The notes beneath the pieces are model-generated. The model ran no database searches, was not told where the DNA came from, and saw only the letters and a program-made list of their open reading frames with translations. From positions 1,922,001-1,986,000 of the forward strand of contig OZ239148.1 of the NCBI GenBank assembly GCA_965194655.1: a DNA stretch of 64,000 bases. Direction: 5' to 3'. A program made the translations under genes and the position numbers. Numbering within the stretch: the stretch's first letter is position 1; every line of letters begins with the position of its first letter. This document shows, piece after piece, positions 17,491-25,873 of this stretch. The stretch comes from Hahnella lacustris. Its GTDB lineage: Bacteria > Pseudomonadota > Gammaproteobacteria > Burkholderiales > Burkholderiaceae_A.

Positions 17491-18276
17491 TTAGAGGTTC
17501 TGGTTCAGGAAGCGCAGCATGCTGTCGGTAGCGGAGATGCTCTTGGAGTTCACCTCATAGGCCCGCTGGGTTTCAATCATGTTCACCATCTCCTCCACCA
17601 CGCTCACGTTGGAGGCCTCCAACATGCCCTGGCGCAGAAATCCTGCGCCCGCCGTTCCAGGGACCAAGACCTGAGGCGCCCCGCTTGCGGCTGTCTGTTT
17701 GTAGAGGTTCTGCCCCAGAGGCTGGAGACCCGAAGGGTTGACGAAGCGAGTGAGCGTAATCTGGCCCAGCTGGACCTGACCTCCACCGGCCACCAGCTCT
17801 GCAGAGACCGTTCCATCTCGCCCAATGGTGATGGACGCGGCGTTGTCTGGAATGACAATCGCAGGGTCTAAGAGCTGCCCGTTGGCGGTGACGACCTGTC
17901 CTGTCGCCGAAATCTTGAAACCACCGTCACGGCTGTATGCGAAGGTGCCATCGTCTTGAAGGATCTGAAAGAAACCTGGACCATCTACCGCGATGTCCAA
18001 TGCGTTCTCGGTGTTGATCATGTTGCCCTGGGCATGAATCTTTTCATTGGCCAGCACTCGGGTACCAGTACCCATCATGAGACCCGTGGGGGCCAAGGTG
18101 TCTGCACCGGTCTGACCGCCAGCCTGACGAATGTTCTGATAGAGCAGGTCTTCGAAGACTGCGCGATCGCGCTTAAAGCCAGTGGTATTGACGTTGGCCA
18201 GGTTGTTGGAAATGACGCCCATGCGCTTTTGCTGCGCATCGAGGCCGGTTTTCGCAATCCAGAGTGAGGCATCCAT
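17491..18276 (-). CDS. flgG: Distal rod protein FlgG
   Basis: 261 aa, the usual length. Starts MDASLWIAKTGLDAQQKRM, then VISNNLANVNTTGFKRDRAVFEDLLYQ (N-terminal rod motif), and ends with ASNVSVVEEMVNMIETQRAYEVNSKSISATDSML. FlgG builds the distal rod. It is the first gene after a sigma-54 promoter (18305-18320) with CAGGAG ahead of the ATG, so flgG starts its own transcription unit, separate from flgB-F. Confidence 0.97.
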   Translation of the reverse strand: MDASLWIAKTGLDAQQKRMGVISNNLANVNTTGFKRDRAVFEDLLYQNIRQAGGQTGADTLAPTGLMMGTGTRVLANEKIHAQGNMINTENALDIAVDGPGFFQILQDDGTFAYSRDGGFKISATGQVVTANGQLLDPAIVIPDNAASITIGRDGTVSAELVAGGGQVQLGQITLTRFVNPSGLQPLGQNLYKQTAASGAPQVLVPGTAGAGFLRQGMLEASNVSVVEEMVNMIETQRAYEVNSKSISATDSMLRFLNQNL

Positions 18277-18304
18277 GAGGCTCTCCTGTTAATGCCAAGA
18301 GCTA

Positions 18305-18320
18305 TGCAAATGCTGTGCCG
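18305..18320 (-). promoter_or_regulatory. Sigma-54 promoter of the flgGHIJKL-fliD operon
   Basis: Minus-strand CGGCACAGCATTTGCA keeps GGCAC and TTGCA at the right spacing (two mismatches to TGGCACG-N4-TTGCW). Predicted start near 18294, 17 nt before flgG. Confidence 0.75.
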
Positions 18321-18345
18321 GAAACTCTTTGCCGCTGGCGCGGCC

Positions 18346-19113
18346 TTAGGCCCTCAGCAGTTGCGCACCTGCCTCATCGAGGCCTTTGGCCTCTTTGATG
18401 AACTTGATGGCGGACTCAAAGGAGCGCTCTGCGTCAATCAGCTTGACCATCGCAGAGATAGGATTGACGTTACTGCCCTCTAGAGCGCCCGCAATAAGCT
18501 CGACGGGTTTCGGCCCTGTCGGAAAATCGCCAGGCTGGCGGACACCATCAATGAAGGCCTCAAAGAGGCCATCCTCGCGGCGAACCAGAATGGTCTCGCT
18601 GGCATCACGCAGCATGAGCTGCGCAATCGGTACCTCCACCTGCGGAGCAGGGGCGTTCGGATCTCGCGCGAGAACCTGTCCTGAGCTGGTGATGTTGATG
18701 GCAAACCCCGCAGGAACAGAAATGGGCTGCCCAGCATCATCCAATACAGCATGCCCTACACCGTTCTCAAGTACTCCCTGAGCGTTCAGCCGAAGGTCCC
18801 CGCGACGGGTAAAGGCGGTGGTGCCATCCGGGGCTTGAACCCCGAGCACACCTTGTTCCTTCAGCGTGATGTCAGTTGCATTGCCTGTCACCATCAGCGC
18901 CCCTGGTGCGAGCTGAATCCGATCCAATGCCTCCATCTGGGGACTGATGCGTGTGTCGTAACCAAGTCCCTCGGTCTTCACGGCCTGCAAGGCCACATCA
19001 AAGCTCTTCTTAAACCCCGTCGTCGACACGTTGGCCAACTCATTGGTCAGCATGTGTCGAGCGGTGCGCTTCTCATTGACTGCGTTCAGCGCGGTGTAAG
19101 CGAGCTTATCCAT
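18346..19113 (-). CDS. flgF: Proximal rod protein FlgF
   Basis: 255 aa. Starts MDKLAYTALNAVNEKRTARHM with ELANVSTTGFKKSFDVALQA and ends with EGSNVNPISAMVKLIDAERSFESAIKFIKEA, the C-terminal rod/hook motif. It follows flgE after 2 bp, so it is translationally coupled. It lacks the second-half length of enlarged neighbours and is normal for FlgF. Confidence 0.95.
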   Translation of the reverse strand: MDKLAYTALNAVNEKRTARHMLTNELANVSTTGFKKSFDVALQAVKTEGLGYDTRISPQMEALDRIQLAPGALMVTGNATDITLKEQGVLGVQAPDGTTAFTRRGDLRLNAQGVLENGVGHAVLDDAGQPISVPAGFAINITSSGQVLARDPNAPAPQVEVPIAQLMLRDASETILVRREDGLFEAFIDGVRQPGDFPTGPKPVELIAGALEGSNVNPISAMVKLIDAERSFESAIKFIKEAKGLDEAGAQLLRA

Positions 19114-19115
19114 GC

Positions 19116-22100
19116 TTAACTCCGGATATTGATGATGGCCTGAGTCAGGGTATTGTTGGTCTCAATGGCTTTTGCGTTGGCCTGGAAGTTTCGCTGCGCA
19201 GTGATGAGCTCAATCAACTCTTGGGTGAGGTCTACGTTTGCGCGCTCACGTGCGCCGGCTCGCACCGTTCCAAAGCCGGCCGTTCCTGCTTCACCGAGGG
19301 TCACCGCACCCGACTGGCTGGTCGCGTAGTAACTGGCGTCACCAATCTGTCGCAAACCGGTTGGGGCCGTGAAGTTCGCAAGAATAACTTTGGCGAGGTT
19401 CTTCTGGGTGCCGTTTGAGTAGTTCGCAGATACCAGGCCATCGTCACCAATGTCCAGACCAATCAGGTCACCCTCTGGGCGGCCGTTCTGGTCCTGTGCC
19501 AGCACCGCGAATGGTGAGGAAAACTGAGTCGATCCGTCGTAATTGATGCTGAACTGCAGGGTGGCACCCGTGTCACCGATGGTGGTGGGTTTGAAGCCAA
19601 TCGGGACTGCTGGAGACAACAAATTGCCAGCGGTCGTGAAGGTCAGTTCTCCCTTATCCAAGAAAATGGGCGACCAGAGTTCTCGGGTCTCCTCTTCGGA
19701 GAAGTCGCCCGCCTCAGTCGTCTCATTGCCATCTCGATCGACATACAAAGGAACACCTGCAGCGGTCTCAGCCTGTGGCGGCGTGAGCCAACGCTCGGTG
19801 CTGCCACGGCCGGAGGGAAGGTCGCTCAGCCCCCAAATACTCGGGCCGGTGACTTTCAAGAAGGAATCGTCTCCCTCGGTGCCGGTGGTGATCTTGAGTA
19901 CGGTCGCATTTCCCTGCGTCTCATACGTCACACGAACGCCGTTCACCGTTCGGCCCCGAGAGTCCTCGAGTGAGTTGATTCTGCTCTCCAGGAGTTCCCG
20001 GAAGGAATCACGCGTGAACTCCTGACCAACCGGTAGCTCAATCAATCCAGTCACGTTGTCTACGGTCACAGTGAACTTGTTCGTTTCGCTTGATAGCGTG
20101 AACTTATTGTCGAGGTTCAGTCCGATCGGTGTTCCCCGAACCTCTGCAGGCAGGGATCGAACACCTCGGGTGGGAATTTCCTCGGTGTCCACCAAATCCG
20201 GCTCAAAATTAAAGATCGACTGGAACGCACGAAATGCTTTGGCTTGTCCCCCTTCGTCATCCACATAAGTGTCCGCAGTGAGCCGAACCCCTGAGACTTC
20301 ATCCGTCTCGCCCTCGGCCAGGGGATAGAGAATTTCCACAGAGGACTCGTCTCCCGTGGTGCCTGAGAAGATACTGAAGCGACCGGTGGTGTCGTCAAAG
20401 GTAACGCGAATTCCGGTGCGCTGGTCGCTATCGGAGTATTGACCGTCATAGGCGCGGATCGATGCACCGTTCGGCACGACGGTCACACCATAAGAAGCGG
20501 TGTCGTCGTCAATAGGGGTGTAGATTGAGCTCAGCCCAAAGAGCTCATTGGAGCTCGCTGCAGAGAAAGTCTTGATCGATGCAGAGTCCGGGGTGCCCAG
20601 GGACTCCGTCGCCGTCACGGGACCTGTGACCGGTGTCACGGTGGAAGTGGTGACTTTGCTTGGCTCAAAGAGAAAGCGCTGCTGTGCAGGTGAGTAGCTA
20701 AAACGAGGGGCATTATTGACAGTCACCACTGTACGAACTCCATTGACATCTGTGGTGTCGGACTGAGTGGTTGTAAAAGCGGCATCCAGCCTCGCCTGAA
20801 CGGCCTCCTCAATCTCTTCTGGGGTTAGAGAGGTGGGGTCCGTGATGCCAGTGAGTGAAATGGCTCGTTCGGTATCACCCACTTTGAGCGTAAAGAGGTC
20901 AAGTGTGGTGGGCGTCACCGCGTTTTTGAGGCTCGTGAAATCGAAGTAGCGCTGATCTCCGTAGGCCTTGTTGATTCGATTCTGAAGCTCCCGGGCCAGT
21001 TCAACGCCTGTAAGTGGCTCTGCGGTCGCGTTGTACAGATCTGAGACATCCACATGCACCGGGGATGGCGACCGGTCAATATTTAAGGTGAGGGCAATTC
21101 CATTGGGTAATCCCCCGTTGGGAATCACCTCTCCGCCATAACTGAAGGTGGTGGCATTCACCGGTTTGGCCACCGAAGTAAGCCCAAACAGGGCATTCGG
21201 GCTCGCGCTCGTATGCGAGGCCATCTGCACAGTGGAACCAGCCTTTGGCTCAAAGAGGAAAGTCTTGAGTGCGGAGGAGTATCGGATGGTGGGAGCGTTT
21301 GCACCAAATGCCGTGTTCATGGCGGCCTGCGCGAGGGTCTCAAGGTCCTCAATTGAAATGGAGTTAGCCCGAGCTGCAGTGTCAATGGTGTTGGTGGGGT
21401 TGGCAGAGTTCCAGGTTGCCGGGTCGATGGTGATGGGGATGTCGGCGGTGGTTGTCGCTCCTCCGGCTGTCACCGATGCACGAAAGAGGTTTACCGTCGA
21501 TGATCCGGGCGCAGCCACCAAGCTTGAGAGGTCGAACACCGCCAAGCCGGTTCCACCAATCTCTTTATAGACGTCGTAGTTTCCACCGCGCATCTTGGTG
21601 ATGGTGGCGTCCGAGAGTGGCTGGCCAGGCAGCCCTGCGGACTCGGAGGCCACCTTGTTGGTGAGCCGGTCCAGATTGAAGAGTTTCGTCACGCCCCGCG
21701 CAATGTCCTGAGGAGGAATGGCGCTTTCGGGCTGAACCTGTCCGTATTTGTTGACGTAGAGTGCCTCGCTCTTGGCATCAGAGGCCTGCACCAGAAACTC
21801 ATCGAGTTTGGTGTCTCCAATGTAAACGTGCGTCTGCCACTTGTTTTCAGGTGCATCGGGTGTGGCGCGCTGCGTCTTCACGTAATAAACCGTGGCGAGG
21901 TATTCGTTGCCTCCGGCGTCAAACACGGTGACTGCTGTGGTCAGGTTGTAACTGCTTGGATCAGTCGGATTAAAGTCCTTGGTAATAACCTCACCATCTG
22001 CGGGAAGGTTCAGACCCAATTCGATCTCGGTGGTCTCCCGTGCATCGCCGTTGGTGGCGCGAGGAATGATGAGCTTACGAAGATTCTCTAGGTCTGCTTT

Positions 22101-22499
22101 TCCGGAGGAGTCGACTGACGCCGCCATCAGAGACTGACCAGCCGAGTTCACCACCGCGAACGAGTCATCCAACAGGAAGGTTCCGTTGCGGGTGTAGATG
22201 TCCTGTAGGCCGTCAGCGGATTTCAGCGGGAAAAAGCCGTCACCGGTAATGGCAATGTCCAGCGAGCTCGCGGAGAACTGAATGTTTCCCTGAGAGAACT
22301 CTTGGGTCACCGACTTCAGCGCCACACCCTGACCCACCACAGAGGAAGCCTTTTGCAGAGGTGAGGTGGCGAAGATGTCACCAAAGTCAGCACGGGATCG
22401 CTTAAATCCAGTGGTGCCCACGTTGGCGATGTTGTTGGACGTCACACCCAGCTGCGAGGTGGCGGCATTCAAGCCAGTCAGTGCGGTATAGAAAGACAT
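19116..22499 (-). CDS. flgE: Hook protein FlgE, giant (1127 aa)
   Basis: Universal joint subunit. N-terminus MSFYTALTGLNAATSQLGVTSNN with NVGTTGFKRSRADFGDIF and C-terminus NVDLTQELIELITAQRNFQANAKAIE are canonical. Typical FlgE is about 400 aa, so about 700 residues are inserted. Internal duplication is visible: residues about 384-462 and 559-679 share AP-x-(I/F)-x-YS, FLFEP, A-S-x-(P)-N-x-LFGL-S and SYG-x2-V-PNG; a third, more divergent copy may lie near 820-910 (WGLSD). The frame is continuous. The expanded surface domains would enlarge the hook diameter or add contacts between subunits, which is inference. Between flgD and flgF in the usual order. Confidence 0.95.
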   Translation of the reverse strand: MSFYTALTGLNAATSQLGVTSNNIANVGTTGFKRSRADFGDIFATSPLQKASSVVGQGVALKSVTQEFSQGNIQFSASSLDIAITGDGFFPLKSADGLQDIYTRNGTFLLDDSFAVVNSAGQSLMAASVDSSGKADLENLRKLIIPRATNGDARETTEIELGLNLPADGEVITKDFNPTDPSSYNLTTAVTVFDAGGNEYLATVYYVKTQRATPDAPENKWQTHVYIGDTKLDEFLVQASDAKSEALYVNKYGQVQPESAIPPQDIARGVTKLFNLDRLTNKVASESAGLPGQPLSDATITKMRGGNYDVYKEIGGTGLAVFDLSSLVAAPGSSTVNLFRASVTAGGATTTADIPITIDPATWNSANPTNTIDTAARANSISIEDLETLAQAAMNTAFGANAPTIRYSSALKTFLFEPKAGSTVQMASHTSASPNALFGLTSVAKPVNATTFSYGGEVIPNGGLPNGIALTLNIDRSPSPVHVDVSDLYNATAEPLTGVELARELQNRINKAYGDQRYFDFTSLKNAVTPTTLDLFTLKVGDTERAISLTGITDPTSLTPEEIEEAVQARLDAAFTTTQSDTTDVNGVRTVVTVNNAPRFSYSPAQQRFLFEPSKVTTSTVTPVTGPVTATESLGTPDSASIKTFSAASSNELFGLSSIYTPIDDDTASYGVTVVPNGASIRAYDGQYSDSDQRTGIRVTFDDTTGRFSIFSGTTGDESSVEILYPLAEGETDEVSGVRLTADTYVDDEGGQAKAFRAFQSIFNFEPDLVDTEEIPTRGVRSLPAEVRGTPIGLNLDNKFTLSSETNKFTVTVDNVTGLIELPVGQEFTRDSFRELLESRINSLEDSRGRTVNGVRVTYETQGNATVLKITTGTEGDDSFLKVTGPSIWGLSDLPSGRGSTERWLTPPQAETAAGVPLYVDRDGNETTEAGDFSEEETRELWSPIFLDKGELTFTTAGNLLSPAVPIGFKPTTIGDTGATLQFSINYDGSTQFSSPFAVLAQDQNGRPEGDLIGLDIGDDGLVSANYSNGTQKNLAKVILANFTAPTGLRQIGDASYYATSQSGAVTLGEAGTAGFGTVRAGARERANVDLTQELIELITAQRNFQANAKAIETNNTLTQAIINIRS

Positions 22500-22514
22500 G
22501 CTGCGTTCTCCGGG

Positions 22515-23207
22515 TTATCCGTTAATTTGTTTGACTTGGCTGAAGTTCACCGTGCCGCCGTTGAGGGTCTCGAGCACGAGGTCATCAGTCTCGGTGCTGT
22601 AGCTCACACTCTTCACTGTGTCGGGTGTGGCGATCGGCAGTGTGGTGTTGCTTCCATCCGGACTTCTCACGTTCACCACAATCTGGTACGCGCCATCTGG
22701 CATCGCCCTCCCAGATTGATCTTTTCCGTCCCATCGAACCAATACATCCCCGGGTGGTTTACGTCCCAATTCCTCAGACTTCACGACCGTTCCGTTGCGG
22801 TTATAGACGGTGTAATTCACGCTGCTTGCGCCGTCTGGGACAGAGATCAGTCCAGAGATCGGTGCACCGTTCTTGAGAATGGCAGGGCCGTTCGGTACAG
22901 CCACCTGTTTGCCGATTAAAGAAGATCCGTCCATCAGGCGCTGCCCCTTAAGGGCGTCAACCAATCCGGTCATCTTGTCGCTCATGGTGGTGGTCGCTTC
23001 GAGCTGACTGAACTGAGCCAGCTGAGCCACAAACGCCTCGTTCTCCATGGGGTCGAGGGGGTTCTGGTTCTGCAGCTGCGTGGTGAAGAGCAGGAGAAAC
23101 TCGCGCTCACCCATCTCTTCGTTCTGAACCTTGGTGTAGTCCGTCTTCTGACCTGAGAGCGTCGGAATGGACGAAGGCACCTGATAGGTGCTCGCATTGA
23201 TGCTCAT
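22515..23207 (-). CDS. flgD: Hook cap / scaffolding protein FlgD
   Basis: 230 aa. N-terminal EFLLLFTTQLQNQNPLDPMENEAFVAQLAQFSQLEATTTM is the FlgD signature; the C-terminal half has Ig/FnIII and tudor-like beta domains (GAPISGLISVPDGASSVNYTVYN, VRWDGKDQSGRAMPDGAYQI). FlgD caps the growing hook. ATG overlaps the flgC stop by 4 bp. Normal length, so an ordinary cap builds a giant hook. Confidence 0.96.
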   Translation of the reverse strand: MSINASTYQVPSSIPTLSGQKTDYTKVQNEEMGEREFLLLFTTQLQNQNPLDPMENEAFVAQLAQFSQLEATTTMSDKMTGLVDALKGQRLMDGSSLIGKQVAVPNGPAILKNGAPISGLISVPDGASSVNYTVYNRNGTVVKSEELGRKPPGDVLVRWDGKDQSGRAMPDGAYQIVVNVRSPDGSNTTLPIATPDTVKSVSYSTETDDLVLETLNGGTVNFSQVKQING

Positions 23208-23626
23208 GACTTGGTGACCTCCAGGGTTTTCATCATCAGGGCCTTGGCGGTGTTCACCACCTCGACGTTGTTCTGATAGGCGCGAGCCGCGGCCATCATC
23301 TCGACCATCTCGGTCACTTCATTCACGTTCGACATCCAGACATAGCCGTCTTTGTCGGCATGAGGACTCCCCGGCTCGTACACGCGCGGGTTGGGATTCT
23401 GAAGATCGACAATCTTGTCAATGCGCACGCCGCCCACATTGGGGGCACCGGCATGGGTGTCTGCCTTGGAGAGCATGGCCTTGAAGACGGTGCGCTTGGC
23501 CTTGAACGCCTCACCTTCGGTGGTGGCGGTGGTGTTCTGGTTGGCCAGGTTTGAGGCCGTGAGATTCATGCGGGTGAGCTGAGAGTTCAGCGCACTGCCG
23601 GCCACGCCAAAAATATTGTCAATCAT
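23204..23626 (-). CDS. flgC: Proximal rod protein FlgC
   Basis: 140 aa. Starts MIDNIFGVAGSALNSQLTRMNLTASNLANQNT and ends with VNEVTEMVEMMAAARAYQNNVEVVNTAKAL-MKTLEV, both hallmark FlgC segments. Overlaps flgD by 4 bp. Confidence 0.97.
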   Translation of the reverse strand: MIDNIFGVAGSALNSQLTRMNLTASNLANQNTTATTEGEAFKAKRTVFKAMLSKADTHAGAPNVGGVRIDKIVDLQNPNPRVYEPGSPHADKDGYVWMSNVNEVTEMVEMMAAARAYQNNVEVVNTAKALMMKTLEVTKS

Positions 23627-23646
23627 GGTCTGGGGCTCCTTCTGTC

Positions 23647-24033
23647 TTATTCACCGCGCAGGGCTTTGCGAATGCCCGAGATGCGGTTTTCGAGGAACAT
23701 GAGGGTGGCCTGGTAGTCTGCTGTCGCTTTACCGAACTTGGCCTGCTCTACCGCCACTTCCACGGTGTTGCCATCGGTCGATGCGTTAAACGGGGTGGTA
23801 AACAGCAGCCCATCCACATCGTTCTCTTGTTTGGCCACCTCATAATGGCCATTGCTGGTGGAAGCCATCTTCACGCCCTCCACACCCGCAATCATTTTCT
23901 TGAAGTCGAGGTCACGGGCCTTGTAGTTGGGCGTGTCTGCGTTGGCGATGTTCTGAGAAATCAGCTCCACGCGACGGTTGCGCACCGAGAGCGCCCGTTC
24001 GTGGATGCCAAATGCGTTTTCAACCAGGTTCAT
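23647..24033 (-). CDS. flgB: Proximal rod protein FlgB
   Basis: 128 aa. N-terminal ERALSVRNRRVELISQNIANADTPNYKARDLDF is the FlgB signature; C-terminal KATADYQATLMFLENRISGIRKALRG. It lies 20 bp before flgC and 17 bp after the LysM protein gene, so transcription most likely comes from the sigma-54 promoter at 24962-24977. Confidence 0.96.
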   Translation of the reverse strand: MNLVENAFGIHERALSVRNRRVELISQNIANADTPNYKARDLDFKKMIAGVEGVKMASTSNGHYEVAKQENDVDGLLFTTPFNASTDGNTVEVAVEQAKFGKATADYQATLMFLENRISGIRKALRGE

Positions 24034-24050
24034 GGGGACTCCTCAAGAAA

Positions 24051-24950
24051 TCAATTCACGCGACGAGATGCAAGCCATGTGCCAGTGGAAACCGGCAAGG
24101 CATTGCCGCCCATCGCAAACTGCTGCAATTTGGTGGTGGCGTGCTCAATCAGGCCCTTACGCAGAGAAGCCCGCGTGATGGGCGACTCTTGGTTCCCCCC
24201 CACATGGAGCGCTCGCGCCTGAGGGCCAGGAATGGGCAGGGCCTTGTGCATCTGCCGCTCGTCTCGGGCGGCCGGGTAGAGCACGGTGAGATAGAGATTG
24301 TCGAGCGAAGCAGGCTTGAACTGGCCCAGGGCGGTGTCTTCAAAGTAGCGATCTACCAGGTCGAGCTGGTCTAGGACGCTGAGCTTGAGAATGCGCTCGG
24401 GGTTTTTGCCAAATCCCACGCTCGCGGCGCCTCGGTCTGGGCCACTACAGAACTGAATCACGCCATGACAGTTGCCATTGGTGGCCCGGGGGTTGAGCCC
24501 GTCACTCTCCATCATGGCCACACGGGCAAAGTCGTCAGGGGCAAATTTATGTTCGCGCGCCATGTCGAGAATTCGTCGCTGCACATCGCCCACCTCGCGC
24601 TGAGGGATATAGCCCTTCGCCACCGCACGGTCGAGCATGCGCTCCAGCACCCGATGGCCAGCTGCCCGAGTGGGCTCGAAGGCCAGGGGTCGAACAGACT
24701 CGACTGTGGGCGCCTGAGCCACGGCCACTGAGCCTGTCAGCGCCTGTTTGCTGGCCAGAGCACTCGAAAAATCAATGACTTGCCCAGGGAAAATCAGGTC
24801 TGGGTTCTCAATATCGTTGGCTTTGGCGACGGTCTGGACCATGGACATCAGTTCCTTAAAGGCGGGTGCCGAACGGCGGGGATGCGCCTTCTCGCTGGCT
24901 TCGCGGGCCAGGGCAAGCAGGGTGTCACCACGTTCGACAGAGATCTTCAT
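24051..24950 (-). CDS. LysM + lytic-transglycosylase-like protein heading the flgB operon
   Basis: 299 aa from the ATG at 24950 (preceded by AGAGGG); an in-frame ATG at 25028 exists but would place the promoter inside the gene. Residues 1-55 form a LysM-type peptidoglycan-binding domain (VERGDTLLALAREA, NDIENPDLIFPGQVI). The C-terminal two thirds resemble a lysozyme-fold SLT domain: FARVAMMESDGLNPRATNGNCHGVIQF, with the Glu of MESDG as candidate catalytic acid. There is no obvious signal peptide, so it may be exported through the flagellar apparatus. As the first gene before flgB, and with FlgJ lacking its hydrolase domain, it is a strong candidate for the wall-opening enzyme of rod assembly, like SltF in Rhodobacter. 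Confidence 0.75.
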   Translation of the reverse strand: MKISVERGDTLLALAREASEKAHPRRSAPAFKELMSMVQTVAKANDIENPDLIFPGQVIDFSSALASKQALTGSVAVAQAPTVESVRPLAFEPTRAAGHRVLERMLDRAVAKGYIPQREVGDVQRRILDMAREHKFAPDDFARVAMMESDGLNPRATNGNCHGVIQFCSGPDRGAASVGFGKNPERILKLSVLDQLDLVDRYFEDTALGQFKPASLDNLYLTVLYPAARDERQMHKALPIPGPQARALHVGGNQESPITRASLRKGLIEHATTKLQQFAMGGNALPVSTGTWLASRRVN

Positions 24951-24961
24951 GACCCTCTCTA

Positions 24962-24977
24962 TGCAGACGCCGTGCCA
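24962..24977 (-). promoter_or_regulatory. Sigma-54 promoter of the LysM-flgBCDEF operon
   Basis: Minus-strand TGGCACGGCGTCTGCA has the complete TGGCACG and TGCA blocks at correct spacing. The predicted start is near 24951, directly at the ATG (24950), implying an extremely short leader. Confidence 0.75.
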
Positions 24978-24990
24978 ACCCGCAAGCAGG

Positions 24991-25006
24991 TGGCGTGAGT
25001 CTTGCT
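24991..25006 (+). promoter_or_regulatory. Sigma-54 promoter of flgA
   Basis: TGGCGTGAGTCTTGCT keeps GG, GC and TTGC at the right spacing. Predicted start near 25017. It faces away from the minus-strand element at 24962-24977, 13 bp apart. Confidence 0.65.
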
Positions 25007-25017
25007 TCATGCCCGCC

Positions 25018-25788
25018 ATGTCGAACATTGTGATCAGCCGATATACAGCCCTTCATGGCCTTGTGGCCGTGACGATCGGCATGTGCTCTCTTTCACTGCA
25101 GGCAAGCGAGGCAGTCGATGCGCTGACGCATCAGGCCAAGACCTGGGTCTCTGAGCTCAAAGGCCAGGAGCCGGAGACCATTCAGTTTGAGGCGCTCGAT
25201 ACACGAATCCAAGTCGAGCGCTGCCCACGCTGGCTTTTTGACCTCCCATTTGGGGAGGGTCAGGGGCTCAGAGCCCGTTGCATGACACCCAAACAACAAA
25301 TCTTTCTGAGAACCACACAGCCTGTGAGAGGCCCAGAGCGGGCCTCACCCCCCACATCAGGATCGCCTATTCGTCCAAAGGCCGAGGCGTCTGATCCCGT
25401 CCTGATTCTGGTTGCGCGAGAGAATCTCTCCAGCCAGCAAAGGCTCCGACCCGAGTCTGTTGAACTGAGAGAGGTTCCCAGAGATCGGGTGCGTGGAGGC
25501 GCACATCTCTATCTAGGGTCTGCTGCGGGGCTCGACGCCATGCAGACCAATCGGGCAGTGAAGGCCGGCGAGCCCTTGCGCCTCCAAGATGTCAGACCGG
25601 CTATCTTGGTGCGGCGAGGGGATATTGTGCAGTTGCAACACGCACAGGTTCCAGGTCTCACCCTCAATATTCGAGTCGAAGCGCTTGAGGATGGGCGTCT
25701 GGGCCAAAGCATTCGCTTTAAAAATCAGCAGTCTGGCCGATTCACCATGGGAGAAGTCGTCGACCAGGGTCTTGCGATGATTCGCTAG
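25018..25788 (+). CDS. flgA: P-ring assembly chaperone FlgA
   Basis: 256 aa from ATG 25018 (an in-frame ATG at 25009 and a GTG at 25030 are alternatives). Signal peptide ends near SLQA-SE. The C-terminal SAF/ChapFlgA region is clear: PVLILVARENLSSQQRLRPESVELREVP, NRAVKAGEPLRLQDVRPAILVRRGDIVQL and RFKNQQSGRFTMGEVVDQGLAMIR. FlgA chaperones FlgI in the periplasm. It is divergent from the LysM-flgB operon, with a sigma-54 element ending 11 bp before the ATG. It is followed by flgM after 85 bp, which has its own sigma-28 promoter. Confidence 0.93.
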   Translation: MSNIVISRYTALHGLVAVTIGMCSLSLQASEAVDALTHQAKTWVSELKGQEPETIQFEALDTRIQVERCPRWLFDLPFGEGQGLRARCMTPKQQIFLRTTQPVRGPERASPPTSGSPIRPKAEASDPVLILVARENLSSQQRLRPESVELREVPRDRVRGGAHLYLGSAAGLDAMQTNRAVKAGEPLRLQDVRPAILVRRGDIVQLQHAQVPGLTLNIRVEALEDGRLGQSIRFKNQQSGRFTMGEVVDQGLAMIR

Positions 25789-25808
25789 CAAAATTGTGTG
25801 AAGAAGAC

Positions 25809-25835
25809 TAAAGTTTTCAGGTAACCTGTCGATCC
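25809..25835 (+). promoter_or_regulatory. Sigma-28 promoter of flgM
   Basis: TAAAGTTT, 11 bp, GTCGATCC matches the FliA consensus well (perfect -35). It would place flgM-flgN in the late class, giving the usual FliA-FlgM feedback. Confidence 0.8.
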
Positions 25836-25840
25836 TCAGA

Positions 25841-25865
25841 GCAAGGGAAAGTCCCTTTGCAAAGG
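25841..25865 (+). promoter_or_regulatory. Hairpin / palindrome next to the flgM ribosome site
   Basis: GCAAGGGA pairs with TCCCTTTGC (25841-25860, one bulged T). Its 3' arm is also part of a perfect palindrome CCTTTGCAAAGG (25854-25865) that includes the ribosome-binding AAAGG. The two pairings exclude each other, so translation could be modulated; this is speculative. Confidence 0.3.
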
Positions 25866-25873
25866 AAAACATC

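Noticed and set aside
24748..25017. Longer start for FlgA
   Set aside because: It would overlap the LysM gene and place the sigma-54 element and signal peptide inside the protein.
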